A DNA stretch of 64,000 nucleotides, taken from assembly GCF_029227915.1 (NCBI RefSeq), contig NC_079885.1, positions 5,456,001 to 5,520,000 on the forward strand, in the 5' to 3' direction. The notes below the pieces were generated by a model, which was not told the origin of the DNA, searched no databases, and saw only the letters and a program-made list of their open reading frames with translations. The position numbers were made by a program, and so were the translations under genes. The DNA comes from Hydractinia symbiolongicarpus. Its lineage: Eukaryota > Cnidaria > Hydrozoa > Anthoathecata > Hydractiniidae. Below are positions 1-10,717 of the stretch, piece after piece (position 1 is the stretch's first letter; each line of letters begins with the position of its first letter).

Positions 1-2472
1 ATTGAAGAAATAAGTAGCATTTTTTAATCGCAATACAAAAAACATGTTGAACTCACTTTTTTAAACATAAATATGAACCAGTCACATTTATTCGTCGTAG
101 TCACACAAATAAGTGATCATAAATTCACGCATGCGCATCATTTATTACTAGCATAAACGTTATTTTCTTTCATTTGCCAGCATTTGTCGCAGTAAATGGA
201 AAAAGTTCAACTACCACGGCGGATGGGAATTTATGAACTAATCAGATTTCGAAACACAATTTCGAAACAAGGTTTAAGATTTTTAAAAGAAAACAAGTTT
301 GATGACAAAAAAAAGTTTAACTTTCGGTGTGCAGTATTCAATGTAAACACTGGATATCGTATAAGTGTAATCTTATAAGAGTGTAACATTGAGTGCAATG
401 AATCAAAAGAAGTTTTGAAATGTGCTGAAACTGACCTAAGGATACGGTAACCCCCTTCAGAGTCAACTTTTTTAAAAAAAATATTTTTTCAAATTTTGAT
501 TCTTTGGCATAATTTCCTGATATTGTTTAAAAAAGAATCAAAAATATTTATTGTTAAGAGGGATAAAATGAAGAAAAATCTTCTTTATCTTTTAGTGTTT
601 TCAATAGTGTGCTCAAAGTTTAAAATTCCTTAAATATATTTAATATGTATAACAATTAAAGAGAGTTAGGCAGAACAAATTAAAAATTGCATCTCTACAT
701 ATAACATAGGAAACATTTACACTTTAATAATCTATACAAATATGTTATTATTTATCATCTATACCTTTTTAGTTTAGTTTATTCGTTTTTATCCTGTTAT
801 GTTATGTTATCCTGTTGTCTGTGTAACAATAACTAGACCCAAAGTTCTGCAAAAACACTTTGCTTTTAATTCTAAATAAAATATTCATGAGTTATTAATT
901 ATTCATAACGTTTAAGTGGGTGTAACCATGATTCTTGCAGGTAAAAGAAAAGGTCTTTGATTTGCTTTTTCTCGAAATAAAATTTTTAGTCGTAACGGTA
1001 TATATTTTTGTCGAACACTCCCCTCCATCTTGTTGGAATTGTACGAAAACAAGTTTGTTGCGACAATTATATCTTTGGCTACGAAACTTTGCTTTTTCTA
1101 ACGCAGAAATTGAGTAAATATCGAGTTATTGATCTATCATGCTTAGAAATAGATAAATCAGTCATAAAACAGCTATTGTAACACAAAATATGCTATATTT
1201 TTGGAACCACGTGTTGTTTTGAGTAAAAAAAGCAAAGTTTTTTAGAGTTGAATAAAAGCTTCGCAGTCATATTTTTTTTAACGAACAAAAACTTTACTGA
1301 GGGGAGTCTTAGAAAAAATGAACTGGAAGGGTGAATTTTAGTATATAACTTTTTTTCTACTTTTTGGATTTTTTTTATGAAAATATTTTATCATCATTCT
1401 AGAGATAATTTATTTGGCTTTCAGAATATATATATTTGTTAGGGTTAATGTAGCAAACAGAGGGGATATTTTAAATATACTGAGTATGTGTCTCAGGGGG
1501 TTACCTTATCTTTAAGAAACTAATAAATATCTCAATTGCGATATGCACTTTTCAACCTCGTCCCCAGGATCTTGGGACCCCTGAGTCGTTATTACGGAGT
1601 GGCCAACAAATGACTCTGGAACACGCTGGTCCTGTGATACAAAAATGCCCAGATATACTGGGCAATTTTGTAAATCCAAATATAATTTAGAAATGGTGGC
1701 CAAAAAAAGACACAACACTAAAGAAACTTTTTGTCCATGAAAGCGAAATTGTTAGAATATTACTGACTTTACTCTGTTGATCTGGCTCAGCTTGATTGTT
1801 TAATATTGCCAAAAGGCCTCCAATTTACAAAATGTATTGTTGTTAGTATTAGCATTCATGAGCTGTAGCTAGCTAGCTAGATACGCTGTGTACTATATGG
1901 GTACCTAGTAACGTGACATCCTAAGACGGGTTTACGTAACCACATATTTATAAGCGATATATTTGATGCCTATTATTTGCAGGTGGGTGATTTTGTTGAA
2001 AACACATTATTAGTTGTATAAAAAGAGCTGGGTACTCTTGTTGCGCACAAATCTTTCTAATGTACTGTATATATTCGAAAAAATTGTCAAAATTTGTGCC
2101 ACAACAATTTTTTCCATTTTTAAATTAAAAACTAACAAGGACGGGTTTAATGCTAAATTTATGGATTCTTCTCGGGTCCGGGTAAATCTGCTTGACATTT
2201 TCTCTTTATTTTCAACAAGAATGGCCATCATACTTGAATCAAGCATCAAAATATATGGAATCATGCATTTTTCAAATTTATACACTAAATAAACTGCCTC
2301 TATTAGTAGCAAAACATTCACAATGTTTTATGATAAAATGACTACACAAATCAACTGCAGTTAAAATGGTTCACTACAGCTGAATATTACAGCCAAACTC
2401 TTATAAAATTTAAAATATAATAAAGCCTGTTCTAAAAATCATATATTATCCAAATTTTCTTATCATATAATG
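1..2472. other. Non-coding AT-rich flank
   Basis: No gene could be supported. Short reading frames here have no recognisable domain. A 20-base near-palindrome at 1560-1579 (GTCCCCAGGATCTTGGGACC) sits inside a stretch that looks like a decayed dispersed repeat. Confidence 0.5.
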
Positions 2473-2680
2473 ATGTGGCGTATGGCCTTGTGGTTATGAA
2501 GTTGGCTTCGCAATCACAAGGTCCGTGGTTTGGTCCACAGCGCGGGCATGTTTAGTAAGTGCCACACAGCTACGGGTCAACCCATGCCATGTGAGCGAAT
2601 TTGGATAGGTATTACCGGTATATACTTAATGTGTACACAGGACACACATTGATAACAGTGTTTCCAACATTTAAGTGGCT
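2473..2680 (+). repeat. tRNA-derived SINE-like repeat
   Basis: The first ~75 bases look like a decayed tRNA: an A-box-like TGGCCTTGTGG near 2483, an arm-like segment, and a B-box-like GGTTTGGTCC near 2528. An unrelated tail follows. The tRNA fold is imperfect and the body carries extra sequence, so a SINE head fits better than a working tRNA gene. Only one copy is visible in the window. Confidence 0.4.
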
Positions 2681-2726
2681 GTATCTGTAATGATAATAAT
2701 ATGATTTATTCTGATAAATCTACTAG

Positions 2727-2930
2727 TCTATATAATAATACGCCAGTTTCGTGTGCCTGTGACAAGCAAAGCTGATATCGTCATTTTCCTTTGATGTTCC
2801 AAAATTATCTTTGAAGTCGCCGAAAAAATTATGTCCATTTTGCTAGCGGGTTTACTTTGTTTACATCACGTGATGAAAACGACTGAATTTGATTTGCTGC
2901 AATAAATTTAACGGCTAACTTTCGAAAAAT
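2727..2930 (+). mobile_element. Helitron-like element, 5' end fragment
   Basis: It starts TCTATATAATAATACGCCAG, nearly the same as the left end of the element at 61836, and follows ACTAG in the flank. No matching 3' end was found, so it is a truncated or diverged copy. Assignment rests on the shared terminus only. Confidence 0.35.
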
Positions 2931-2935
2931 GGTGT

Positions 2936-3190
2936 CCTCTCGCCACCAAAAAAACCCACAAAAGAACGATCTTGAAAAAAGAATAAGTGGTTCAAAAAAG
3001 CATATTTAAAAAGAAAAAGTACAAGTGAAGAAGTAGAAAAGTAAAGTTGGAAGTGAAGGTGGAGCTACGTGGAGCTAGAAGTAAAGTAAATTTAGAAGTA
3101 GAAAATAAAGGCCACCAAAAAAGCACAGAAGAACGATCCCTTTACCTTAAAAAAAAAGGAAAAAAGTGGTTTAAAAAAGCATAAGATAAA
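2936..3190 (+). repeat. Imperfect direct duplication, A-rich
   Basis: A segment starting GCCACCAAAAAA and ending near AAAAAAGCATA occurs at about 2940-3003 and again at about 3112-3183, with a GAAGTAGAAAA-rich spacer. The copies differ by small indels. No coding meaning is seen. Confidence 0.5.
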
Positions 3191-3268
3191 AAACATTGTG
3201 GCTTCACGATAAAATACCAATATTAGGACCAACAATGAGTATGTTTATTATTTTTTATTGACAATATA

Positions 3269-3288
3269 TTTCGGATAAACATCATCAG
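3269..3288 (-). ncRNA. Hammerhead-like core, 3' side of the Penelope element
   Basis: The minus strand reads CTGATGA, nine bases, then GAAA. It matches the motif at 6196-6216 in orientation and spacing and lies just past the GIY-YIG end of the element. Stems II and III are short and imperfect. Confidence 0.4.
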
Positions 3289-3440
3289 GTCTAAAAGCAA
3301 ATAAATAATGTTAAAAACAGTTAAAAACAAGTATAAAATTATTTAACATATCATACATAAACTACACCTCACACTACAACAAATCAAATTTACAAGAAAA
3401 TCTAAAAACAAAACGAGTTTAGAAGAGAGTAAGGTAATTA

Positions 3441-3941
3441 AATTTTTATTACCAATGCTCTGCTTCTATATTCGTCTTTTGTATTTAAAACCGGTTTGAT
3501 GTAATTGATCATTAACGCCTCAAGAGTCATTAAATAATAAACGTTCCGTGTTGATGAACATAAAAATGATACATTTTCCATTGTTAAAAGATTATTGCAA
3601 TCGTCGAAATGCTTTCCCACCGGACCAGTTCTTTTATGTTCCTTAAGTCGTTTGATTAAATGTCGGCTCGTCTGTCCGACATAGCACGAGTTGCATCGTG
3701 GACATTCTATTTTGTATACCAAACAACTTTTGAAACATTTTTCAATTACAGGTTTCAATGGAGGCAGAGAACTTTTCAACTTTTTCAATGTGAAAATAAT
3801 TTTACACGGAATATTCAACTTTCTCATAGAAGTTTCAAATTTCTCCGAAACTCGCCCACGATATTGAATGAAAATCATCTTCTCTTCAGACTCTTCTTTC
3901 TCGTTTTCTTCATCAGGATTCACGTTATCATTATTTTCCAT
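3441..3941 (-). CDS. GIY-YIG endonuclease domain of the Penelope-like element
   Basis: This is the C-terminal module of the Penelope-like protein and makes the target nick. A Cys pair (ECPRCNSCYVGQTSRHLIKR) runs into the GIY-YIG core, with YVGQT and a following Arg, then HFDDC and a Glu-containing helix (TLEALMINYIKPVLN). The 167-residue frame is open and ends at TAA. An acidic linker (residues ~8-20) joins it to the upstream RT, from which it is separated by a frame break at about 3941-4056. Confidence 0.8.
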
Positions 3942-4055
3942 AATCTTAGATATCGTACTTTTAATTATCGGGTCATAGAAAGCTTTCGGATATTGATTTT
4001 TCTCAAGAACAGTTTTACCTTTTTCTAGACTTTGGTGAAAATTCGACCATGTGCT

Positions 4056-5506
4056 TCACGCTCGATGTATTCGATGAACTAGGCCGGATACGACTGACCG
4101 TTTATATTTCCGTGGTGCCAGTGAATGAAAGTTCATCGTCAGGCCTGTATCGGTAGCTTTCGTGTACCATGTCGATGATAAATTGTTATTTGAACGAATA
4201 ATTAACATATTCAGAAAGGGTATAGACGTATTCTTTTTCAATGGTAAATTTGAGTGACGGATGCAGGTCGTTAATTTGTAGAAGTTTTTCGTCAATTCTA
4301 TTACGTTCTATGTTTCTCAAAACATCATCCATATACCTTGAATACAGTACAGCATCGTCTTTGAGGATAGAGTCAAACTTGCTTAGCCAACCATTAGCGA
4401 GAAGTGGAGCTGGTGGGCTGCCCATAGCTAAGCCATCGATTTGCTTGTAATAACCATCGTGTGATAATAAAACTACGTCACGACTGCACAAAGAGACTAA
4501 GGTTTTAAAGGTTTCTTTATCTACAGGAGGCTGTTCGTATTTACCAGAAAATAAAAGCTCGGTGCAATCATTTATGGCTTCATCAAGCGGAACGTTTGTA
4601 TACAAAGACTTTATATCAAAACTAACTAGTTCTTCGTTAAAGTCCCACAACATCAATAGTACAGAAAATGGCATCGTGAGGTGGCAAATCTCTCAATTTA
4701 CATAAAAATGAAAAAACTGGTGCGTATCAGTTTCCTTAACAAAAAGGTCAGTTTGAAGGTTTTGTTCCTCTCTAATAACTAAAACATCTAAAAATTCTAT
4801 CCAATCCCTGGAAAATTTATTTATTTTTGATGTAAGATTTAACTTTCCTAGAAAGAGGCTGTAGGTGAAAGTCAAGAAAAGAAGAAATTCTCTCTGTCAA
4901 ATATCCACAGTTTGATATAACTGGCCTACCTGGGACAGAAGATAAACATTTGTGTATTTTAGGTAATAAATAAAACCTACCTAACTGGGGTTCATTAACC
5001 ATAAGATACTGAAGTGTCTTATCATCAATTTCCCTTTTAGCCTTTAGACTTTTAAGTGCATTAGAAATCAGTTTCTGCAGGCCAGGTAAAAGATCATGGC
5101 TACACTTTTCGTACACGTTCTCATTGGATAATTGACTCCCCGCCTCCTGAAGATAATCTTCCCTATCCCACACGCCTACCCCAGATCCTTTATCAGCTGG
5201 TTTGATAACGATAGACATGTCAGAACACAGATTTCTAAGCGCTTCTTGTTAGGCTAGTGAAAGATTACTATAATTTGATTTCTCAGCTTTTATAGACATT
5301 AACTTCTCCTCAAGAACACTTGGATAGATCTCAATAGCAGTATCCACATTTTTGGGATGAAACTTAGAAAGTACCTTAAAGCATTTAGAAATTTCTTCAC
5401 CCTCTTCCTCCCGAAAATACCAACGCAACCTTAAGCGTCTACCGAATGCTTCTAACTTCTCGACAAATTTTAACTTCAGCAGGAAACGGTTGTTCAATTT
5501 CTGCAA
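4056..5506 (-). pseudogene. Penelope-like reverse transcriptase, frameshifted
   Basis: The enzyme copies element RNA into DNA at nicked chromosomal ends. Diagnostic blocks occur in order along broken frames: MSIVIKPADKGSGVGVW, GRFYLLPKIHK followed by VPGRPVISNCG, SFDIKSLYTNVPLDEA (motif A), MGSPPAPLLANGWL (motif B) and YSRYMDDVL (catalytic YMDD motif C). The order and the IKPADKG and LPKIHK blocks are typical of Penelope-like RT rather than LINE RT. The domain is split over about five frames (5506-5249, 5218-4817, 4875-4693, 4674-4186, 4295-4056). Confidence 0.85.
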
Positions 5507-5603
5507 TCACATTTATTTCGGGTGCGGGTAGTTTTTTGCGTTTTCGTTTTGATACATTTGGAGAAGAAAAGGAGGATTTTACGAAGACCAAATCATTAAT
5601 CCA

Positions 5604-5990
5604 TTAAAACGATTCCAAATATGGCAGTTCTACTTTCTCGATGCCAGTCTTTAAAAGGCCAAATTTCAGCAACTTTCTTTTACGCTCACCGCGGATTTCC
5701 GACATTAAACAGTTGAGATCTCTTAATAAGCAATCCAAGTATTTGGAAGCGGTTTCTGGTACAGCACGTTCAAGAAATTTAACCATTATTGTCCAAAACA
5801 TTATTTCGCTTTCTTTCCATTTTCTAAGATATTCATCGACAAGAATTTTCACAAAGGCGTTACCTCCACAGCGCAAAACATTCTTCGAACGATTTAAAGA
5901 ATTGGAGGACATTTTGCCAACGCAAGGATGTTTTTTAATTGAAAGTCCATTTGGTACGATATTTGATTCGACACATATTGACATAAACAT
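5604..5990 (-). pseudogene. N-terminal region of Penelope-like polyprotein
   Basis: An open stretch of 128 residues rich in Lys, Leu and Ser lies in the same orientation just upstream of the reverse transcriptase frames. Penelope-like proteins have a poorly conserved N-terminal region before the RT core. Function is inferred from position only; no domain was recognised. Confidence 0.45.
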
Positions 5991-6195
5991 AATGGTTAAA
6001 ATTTCTCACTGTCTTTTCTGAAAAAAACAACAGCTCTGCGGACGACATTTCCTTCTACGAGACTTTTCTTTACCTTTATGGTGGTCACAGGATAAATTTA
6101 CTGCATGATAGATATATATTCATTCTTAAAGCAGCATCGTGTAAGTTTAAATATAAGTATATGGAGTCAAAAAAAACCAAGTATTTATAACAACG

Positions 6196-6216
6196 TTTCG
6201 ATCATTTCTTCGTCAG
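6196..6216 (-). ncRNA. Hammerhead-like core, 5' side of the Penelope element
   Basis: The minus strand reads CTGACGA, ten bases, then GAAA, the spacing expected for a hammerhead core with a very short stem II. Penelope-like elements are known to carry minimal hammerhead ribozymes in their terminal repeats. Stem III pairing is weak, so activity is doubtful. Confidence 0.4.
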
Positions 6217-6505
6217 GTGTACAAAAAGAGTCTCGTTCCAGAATATATATAAAAAAAGGTTACAGTTCATTACTTTTCAATAATTACAAAGCTTAAAACA
6301 ATACAATTATGTATATCTTTCTATTCAAAAACTTCTTTTCACACAATAAAAACCTTTATTACAAAATAAAAAGCCTTATTACACAATAAAAAACCTTGTA
6401 TTGCCAAAAGAAACTAAGTTAGCGGAACAAGAATTACTCACCATAGTAACCTAATTTAATAGGCCGAAGATATGCAAAAATAAATAAATAAATACACAAA
6501 TGACT

Positions 6506-7500
6506 TCAGCAGTACCTCTCTGATGCAATAAGCCATTGCCCAGACACTAAACAAAACGATATACACGCTTTAAAGTGCGCGAACAAGCGGAGAGTACGGC
6601 ATAGTATATATATATATATAACAGTAAGGTTGCGTCGTGGTCTAACAATTTCGGTTTCATTCTTAGTGTCCGTGGACTCAGCATTACTAATGTCGTCGCT
6701 GGCGGTATTACTATCGTCATCATAACGTTCTCCATACGGTATGGTGTCCTCGCTATCCGAGTCACTTACAATCTGCTCGGAAAGATCCAGGGGTACAACG
6801 AGTGATATGCACAGTGTTGGTGTTTGCACGGGTTGTTTGTCGATACGATGGTCGGAGTCGTGAGCCAGCTGTGACAGAGGTTTTGTGAGGGTTGGAGTGG
6901 TGTTGCGTGGAATAAACTTCTTGACGTGGTGTTTAACTCTGATACGTGATGTCCTGTCTCTTGTGACATTTACGCTTCTAGGATAGATTCCGGTTATGGT
7001 AAATGGCTTGATCTCGTAGTATGGTTCTGTTTTATTCGTTCTTCGCATGTTTTTTGCAAGGACGGTTTCTCCAATGTGGAATTCAACTGATACTTTGGGG
7101 TGGCGGTGAGCGTCTGAATGCATTTTCAGCTTGTTTTTGTTGGCTTGATCCTTGTCGTTGACTAGTTTGTCCTTTGTGGTTATGGTAACTTTACGGAAGA
7201 CAGGAAGGTTGTTTCTGGCTTGATGTTTGAAGAATAGGTCAGATGGAGATTTCCCGGTTGCGGTGTGTGGCGTAGTTCTGAAGTATAACAGGAACCTGTC
7301 TAATTCATTTCTCCAATCTTTTCCTTCAGCTGCAGAGCATTGGATAATTTTGATTGGATGATTGAACCTTTCAACTTCACCATTTAACCGGGTGATGAAG
7401 AATGTTATGCCTTGAACTCATCTGAGACGAACTGTTTCCCATTGTCCGTCATGATTTGTCGTGGATAACCAAATAATGCAAATGTTTTTTGGAGTTTGTT
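6506..7500 (-). pseudogene. Ty3/gypsy integrase C-terminal half
   Basis: The integrase core is represented by the strand with the second catalytic Asp (QIMTDNGKQFVSDEF, at about 7440) and a helix with the catalytic Glu (GEVERFNHPIK). The C-terminal region carries the basic SH3-like segment (GETVLAKNMRR) and an acidic tail. A stop near 7404 and a frameshift break it. It joins DNA ends during integration in intact relatives. Confidence 0.75.
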
Positions 7501-7639
7501 GATGATTTGACTTGACAAGGTTCCTTTCTTCATCAAGGTAACAATTGGATATCTAGTTCTGGGAGAATGTCGTTGATCTTGGGTATGACATGTCTCTCTC
7601 TGATAATGGTTGTGTTGGCTTTTCGCATGTCTAAGCATA

Positions 7640-7790
7640 AACGAATTTGTCCGTTCTTTTTGAGTACAACGACAATGGGATTTACCCAGGTGGTTGGTCC
7701 GTCGACAGGCTCAATGACATCGAGTTTTAGGAGCCGTTGTGTTTCCTCGGTGACTTTTTGTCTTGTGTGAAACGAGATTCGCCTAATCGG
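7640..7790 (-). pseudogene. Start of Ty3/gypsy reverse transcriptase
   Basis: About 50 codons continue past the stop at 7791 with the first RT block (GPTTWVNPIVVVLKKNGQIR, then LCLDMRKAN). The sequence then switches abruptly to integrase. The catalytic YxDD motif and RNase H are absent. This deletion is the main lesion of the element. Confidence 0.65.
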
Positions 7791-8522
7791 TTACTGGACT
7801 GGTACAACGTCTTCACGGATGTGGAGTTTAAGTTCGAAATCCTTCAGCTTTCTGATACCTTGAAACACCTTTTTGTTTTGATTAATGGCTGTGGATATGT
7901 CGTGTTGTACATTTTGTTGAATGTGGTTTATGTCGGCAAAAGGCTCTTCTGGTGGTTCAACTCGAAGTAGCTTGAGTTCTTCTGCGGTGTTTCGGCTTAG
8001 AAGTGATCCGCCTTTCCCCAATACGACGATGAACTTTGCGACGGTAAAGTTGTTATTAGCATAGACATTGGTTGTAAATTCGCCTTTCACTGTAAGTGGA
8101 GCTGTAGCTTGATATGGGTGTATGTTCACCTGCGTTTTGGTGAGCTGTGGTAACGGTTTGATTTTGTTGAAGGACGGTACTTCTAGAATGTTAGTAGTTG
8201 CACTAGAGTCTATTAACATGTCTACTTTGCAGTTATTGATTGTGACTGGTGTAGTTGTTAGTGAATCTCCCATTTTGAAAACATATATGTCGACAAATTG
8301 GTCATCGTCATTTTCATGTGTCTCTGGTAAGTTTGTTGGTACGTCGTCTGTTTGCTGATTTTCGATTTGGTTTACATGTTGCCTTTTGGGTTTGTGATAT
8401 TGCTGGCTTTTACACATTTGTTTGAAATGTCCTATTTTCCCACAGGATTCACACATCTTGCCTCTGCTGCGTCGACAGTCCGCGGCTTTGTGTCCCATAG
8501 CACCACATCGTCCCCACATCAC
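7791..8522 (-). pseudogene. Nucleocapsid zinc knuckles plus retropepsin
   Basis: Two CCHC-type knuckles begin the frame. The first has lost its leading Cys (WGRCGAMGHKAADC); the second, CESCGKIGHFKQMC, is complete. After a hydrophilic linker comes an aspartic protease with active-site DSSA in place of the usual D-[ST]-G-A, followed by TNILEVP. The Gly to Ser change at the active site suggests a dead protease. The end of the frame leads toward RT. Confidence 0.75.
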
Positions 8523-8689
8523 TTTCCCTTGGTTTAGTCGATTTTGATGACTTGGTGGATAATTGTTATTTTGTATGTTGTGGTTTTAATAGCGGTTGCG
8601 GGAGGGTGTGCGGTTGTTGTGCAGAATGGTCTACCTTGATGCAGGTGACTGTATATTAAGTTGGTTGACAGCAGAATTCAGGTCTGGTT

Positions 8690-9281
8690 CTCGGTTCGTG
8701 TTCTAGATCTGTTGATTCTGGTGAGTGGCGTTTTCTTCTAGTTGACCCATTTGGATAACTTTCTCGAGCGTTAGAGTGGTTGCAGTTAGTATCTTCTTTC
8801 TGAATTCTGAAGATTTACATGCGGCAATTACTTGGTCTCTGATGTTTTCGTCTGTTTGAGCGGCTTACTCACAGTATCTAGCAAGTTTGCGTAATCTGTT
8901 AATAAATTGTTCTATACTTTCACTGTTCTCCTTTTTAGCATTATGAAGCACTGATCTTTCATTGGTCACATTCTTTTGCAGTAAGGCCTCCTCGTAGGTG
9001 GTACCTTGGTTAGGAAGGGTTTCAAAAATCTCTTGAGAATCGAATCCCATCAGGTGAAGGAGCAGTGCACGCTTTCTTGGATTGTCAGTAACACCTGATG
9101 CAGCAATGAAATAATTGAAAGCCTTTTTCCACTTATCCAATCGTTGACCTATTGAATTTGGGTTACGCTTGGGCGAAAATGGTGGAATACTCGGTATTTG
9201 TAGTTGCGCTGCGGCCATGTGGGGTGGTGAGTTCGGGTAAGGAAAGTGTAACTTACAGTCTCTTGTTCGGTCTTGTTTCAC
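8690..9281 (-). pseudogene. Ty3/gypsy gag-like protein
   Basis: The protein would form the retroelement capsid. A helix-rich region with LDKWKKAFNYFIAASGV, LLLHLMGFDSQEIFETL and SIEQFINRLRKLARYCE resembles Ty3/gypsy Gag (retrotransposon gag family). A stop at 8865 interrupts it, and the same frame continues with the Cys- and Leu-rich end of the capsid domain (RDQVIAACKSSEFRKKIL). The zinc knuckles follow at 8522. Confidence 0.7.
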
Positions 9282-9610
9282 GACATAGCGGCACTACACT
9301 AAGCATAAATAGCTAGCTTTAACTAAGTGTCCCCAGTTTAAGTATATTTAACTGGAAGTCTTAGCTAATGTTAGCTAGCTAATGTTAGCCTCCAAGTCCA
9401 GCTCCCCATCCCATCATGGCTAGCTCTAACCTATGAGTTCTGTTGTTATTCCTCTTTTTTAATAATCTATAGCTAACTACTATAGTTTGCAAATTTCTCT
9501 TCTTTTATGAGCACGAACTATGATGTAACAAGCTACCTAGCTAGCTACAAAATCTTTCAAAGACTTGAACTTTTACAGGATAGTAGGATGTATTTTTATG
9601 CCCATAGAGT

Positions 9611-9950
9611 ATAGATGAGTTCTGTTGTTTACATTTTCAGTGGTAAGCTCTTTCGGCTTTGGCATTTGCGTGGCAGGGAAAAAGATTGGGGTGCTAGGTG
9701 AAGCAAAGTAATTATCAGTTCATTTCTTTAAACGAAGGCATTCTTATGGCTTTTAATGAATTCAAATAAATCAGAAGGCATCAACCTACACTCGATAATA
9801 GTTTATAACCCAAACGATGTCCCCGTTAGAAGAAATCCACAGTAAAAGACCTTTCTTCACCAAATCCTAGCATCTTTTTTCCTGCCACGCAAAAGCCAGA
9901 ACCAAGGAGCTAAAAAGTAAACAAATGTCGTCACGCTGGAATTCATCTAT
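9611..9950. mobile_element. MITE-like element with long inverted repeats
   Basis: The left end (ATAGATGAGTTCTG...) and right end (...GGAATTCATCTAT) are inverted copies over roughly 100 bases. The best-matched core is TTTGCGTGGCAGGRAAAAAGAT on both arms. The ~130-base centre encodes nothing. The form fits a non-autonomous DNA transposon or fold-back element; I could not assign a superfamily or see a clear target duplication. Confidence 0.55.
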
Positions 9951-10510
9951 AATTTTGTTCACATTACCTGTGCGCTTTACAAGGGGGACCACATGCAATA
10001 TGACAAGTGGAGCGAATTTAATAGAATTTAAAGTGTGTGTGTTAAGTTATATATTATTGTTTTTGTTTCTGATTTTGTAATCTAATGGTCGATGACTGTA
10101 TGCACTGAAGTGACTGATTTTTCTAAATTTTGATGTGTTTCATAACCTTTTTGTGGAAGATTGACGGGTAATGGCAATATACAACATGCTGAATGTTTAC
10201 AAACCGTATACAATGTAATGAAAATAATGATGTTTTTTAATTCAAGTTTATTCTTTGCTTATTGATTTTTTAACATTTAGGTTCAGAATTGTTGGTAAAG
10301 GGCAGTACGGATGATCATACTAAAAAAGCAAAAACTTTTGTGTTCTTAACTGGTTGATTTTTACATTTTGTGTAAATTTTTGTGGGAGAGAATGGTATGC
10401 AACCGAAATGACTGATTTTTGTAGATTTACATTTAATGTTTTCTTAGCTATGGCTTTATTTTATTTTTTATTTTATATTTTTGTATAAGCCTTTAAGGGA
10501 AAGACAATAT
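9951..10510. other. Non-coding spacer
   Basis: AT-rich sequence containing two loosely similar stretches around GACTGATTTTT (10109 and 10409). No gene, RNA or clear element end was seen. Confidence 0.4.
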
Positions 10511-10717
10511 TTAAAATGTGTAAGGAACTTGCCCTTTACCTTTGCGTAACATTTGACGTTTATCAATGGGCTTCTCAATATTTTCATATTCTGCAGAGGC
10601 ATTGTCGAATACTTGTGCAATATCGGACATTCCTTTTATTATACGTCGATATCTAAAAAGTATGTAGGCAATCAGGGCATAAGGCAGGAGTATGGCAATA
10701 TACAAGCATGACTCCAT
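10511..10717 (-). CDS. Small membrane protein following the polymerase
   Basis: The 68-residue product starts with a transmembrane segment (LYIAILLPYALIAYILF) followed by basic RYRRIIKG and a charged tail with EKPIDKRQMLRKGKG. The homologue in element 2 (29165) has the same signature RYRRLI and EKPIDKRQVL. The start codon directly abuts the polymerase stop (TAAATG), as in element 2. The copy here is shorter at the C-terminus and probably truncated. Function unknown. Confidence 0.6.
   Translation of the reverse strand: MESCLYIAILLPYALIAYILFRYRRIIKGMSDIAQVFDNASAEYENIEKPIDKRQMLRKGKGQVPYTF

Larger units (their letters stand above)
3195..6235 (-). mobile_element. Penelope-like retroelement, decayed
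   Basis: On the minus strand the element reads: N-terminal region (5990-5604), Penelope-type reverse transcriptase in broken frames (5506-4056), and a GIY-YIG endonuclease (3941-3441). Hammerhead-like motifs lie at both ends (6196-6216 and 3269-3288), where this class carries its terminal repeats. At least five frame breaks make it inactive. End coordinates are approximate because I could not delimit the terminal repeats exactly. Confidence 0.8.
6506..9281 (-). mobile_element. Ty3/gypsy-like LTR retrotransposon, internally deleted
   Basis: On the minus strand gag (9281-8690), zinc knuckles and protease (8522-7791), the start of RT (7790-7640), then integrase (7500-6506) follow in Ty3/gypsy order. 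Most of RT and all of RNase H are missing: the RT frame jumps straight to integrase near 7640. Flanking LTRs were not found, so this is an internal remnant. Confidence 0.8.

Noticed and set aside
1512-1718. 68-codon minus-strand frame
   Set aside because: It overlaps what looks like a dispersed non-coding repeat with an internal palindrome.
2010-2321. Overlapping frames of ~100 codons on both strands
   Set aside because: Both are AT-biased, share no domain, and the overlap on opposite strands suggests chance.
2473-2550. Functional tRNA gene
   Set aside because: The arms do not pair well and the box B is degenerate; a SINE head fits better.
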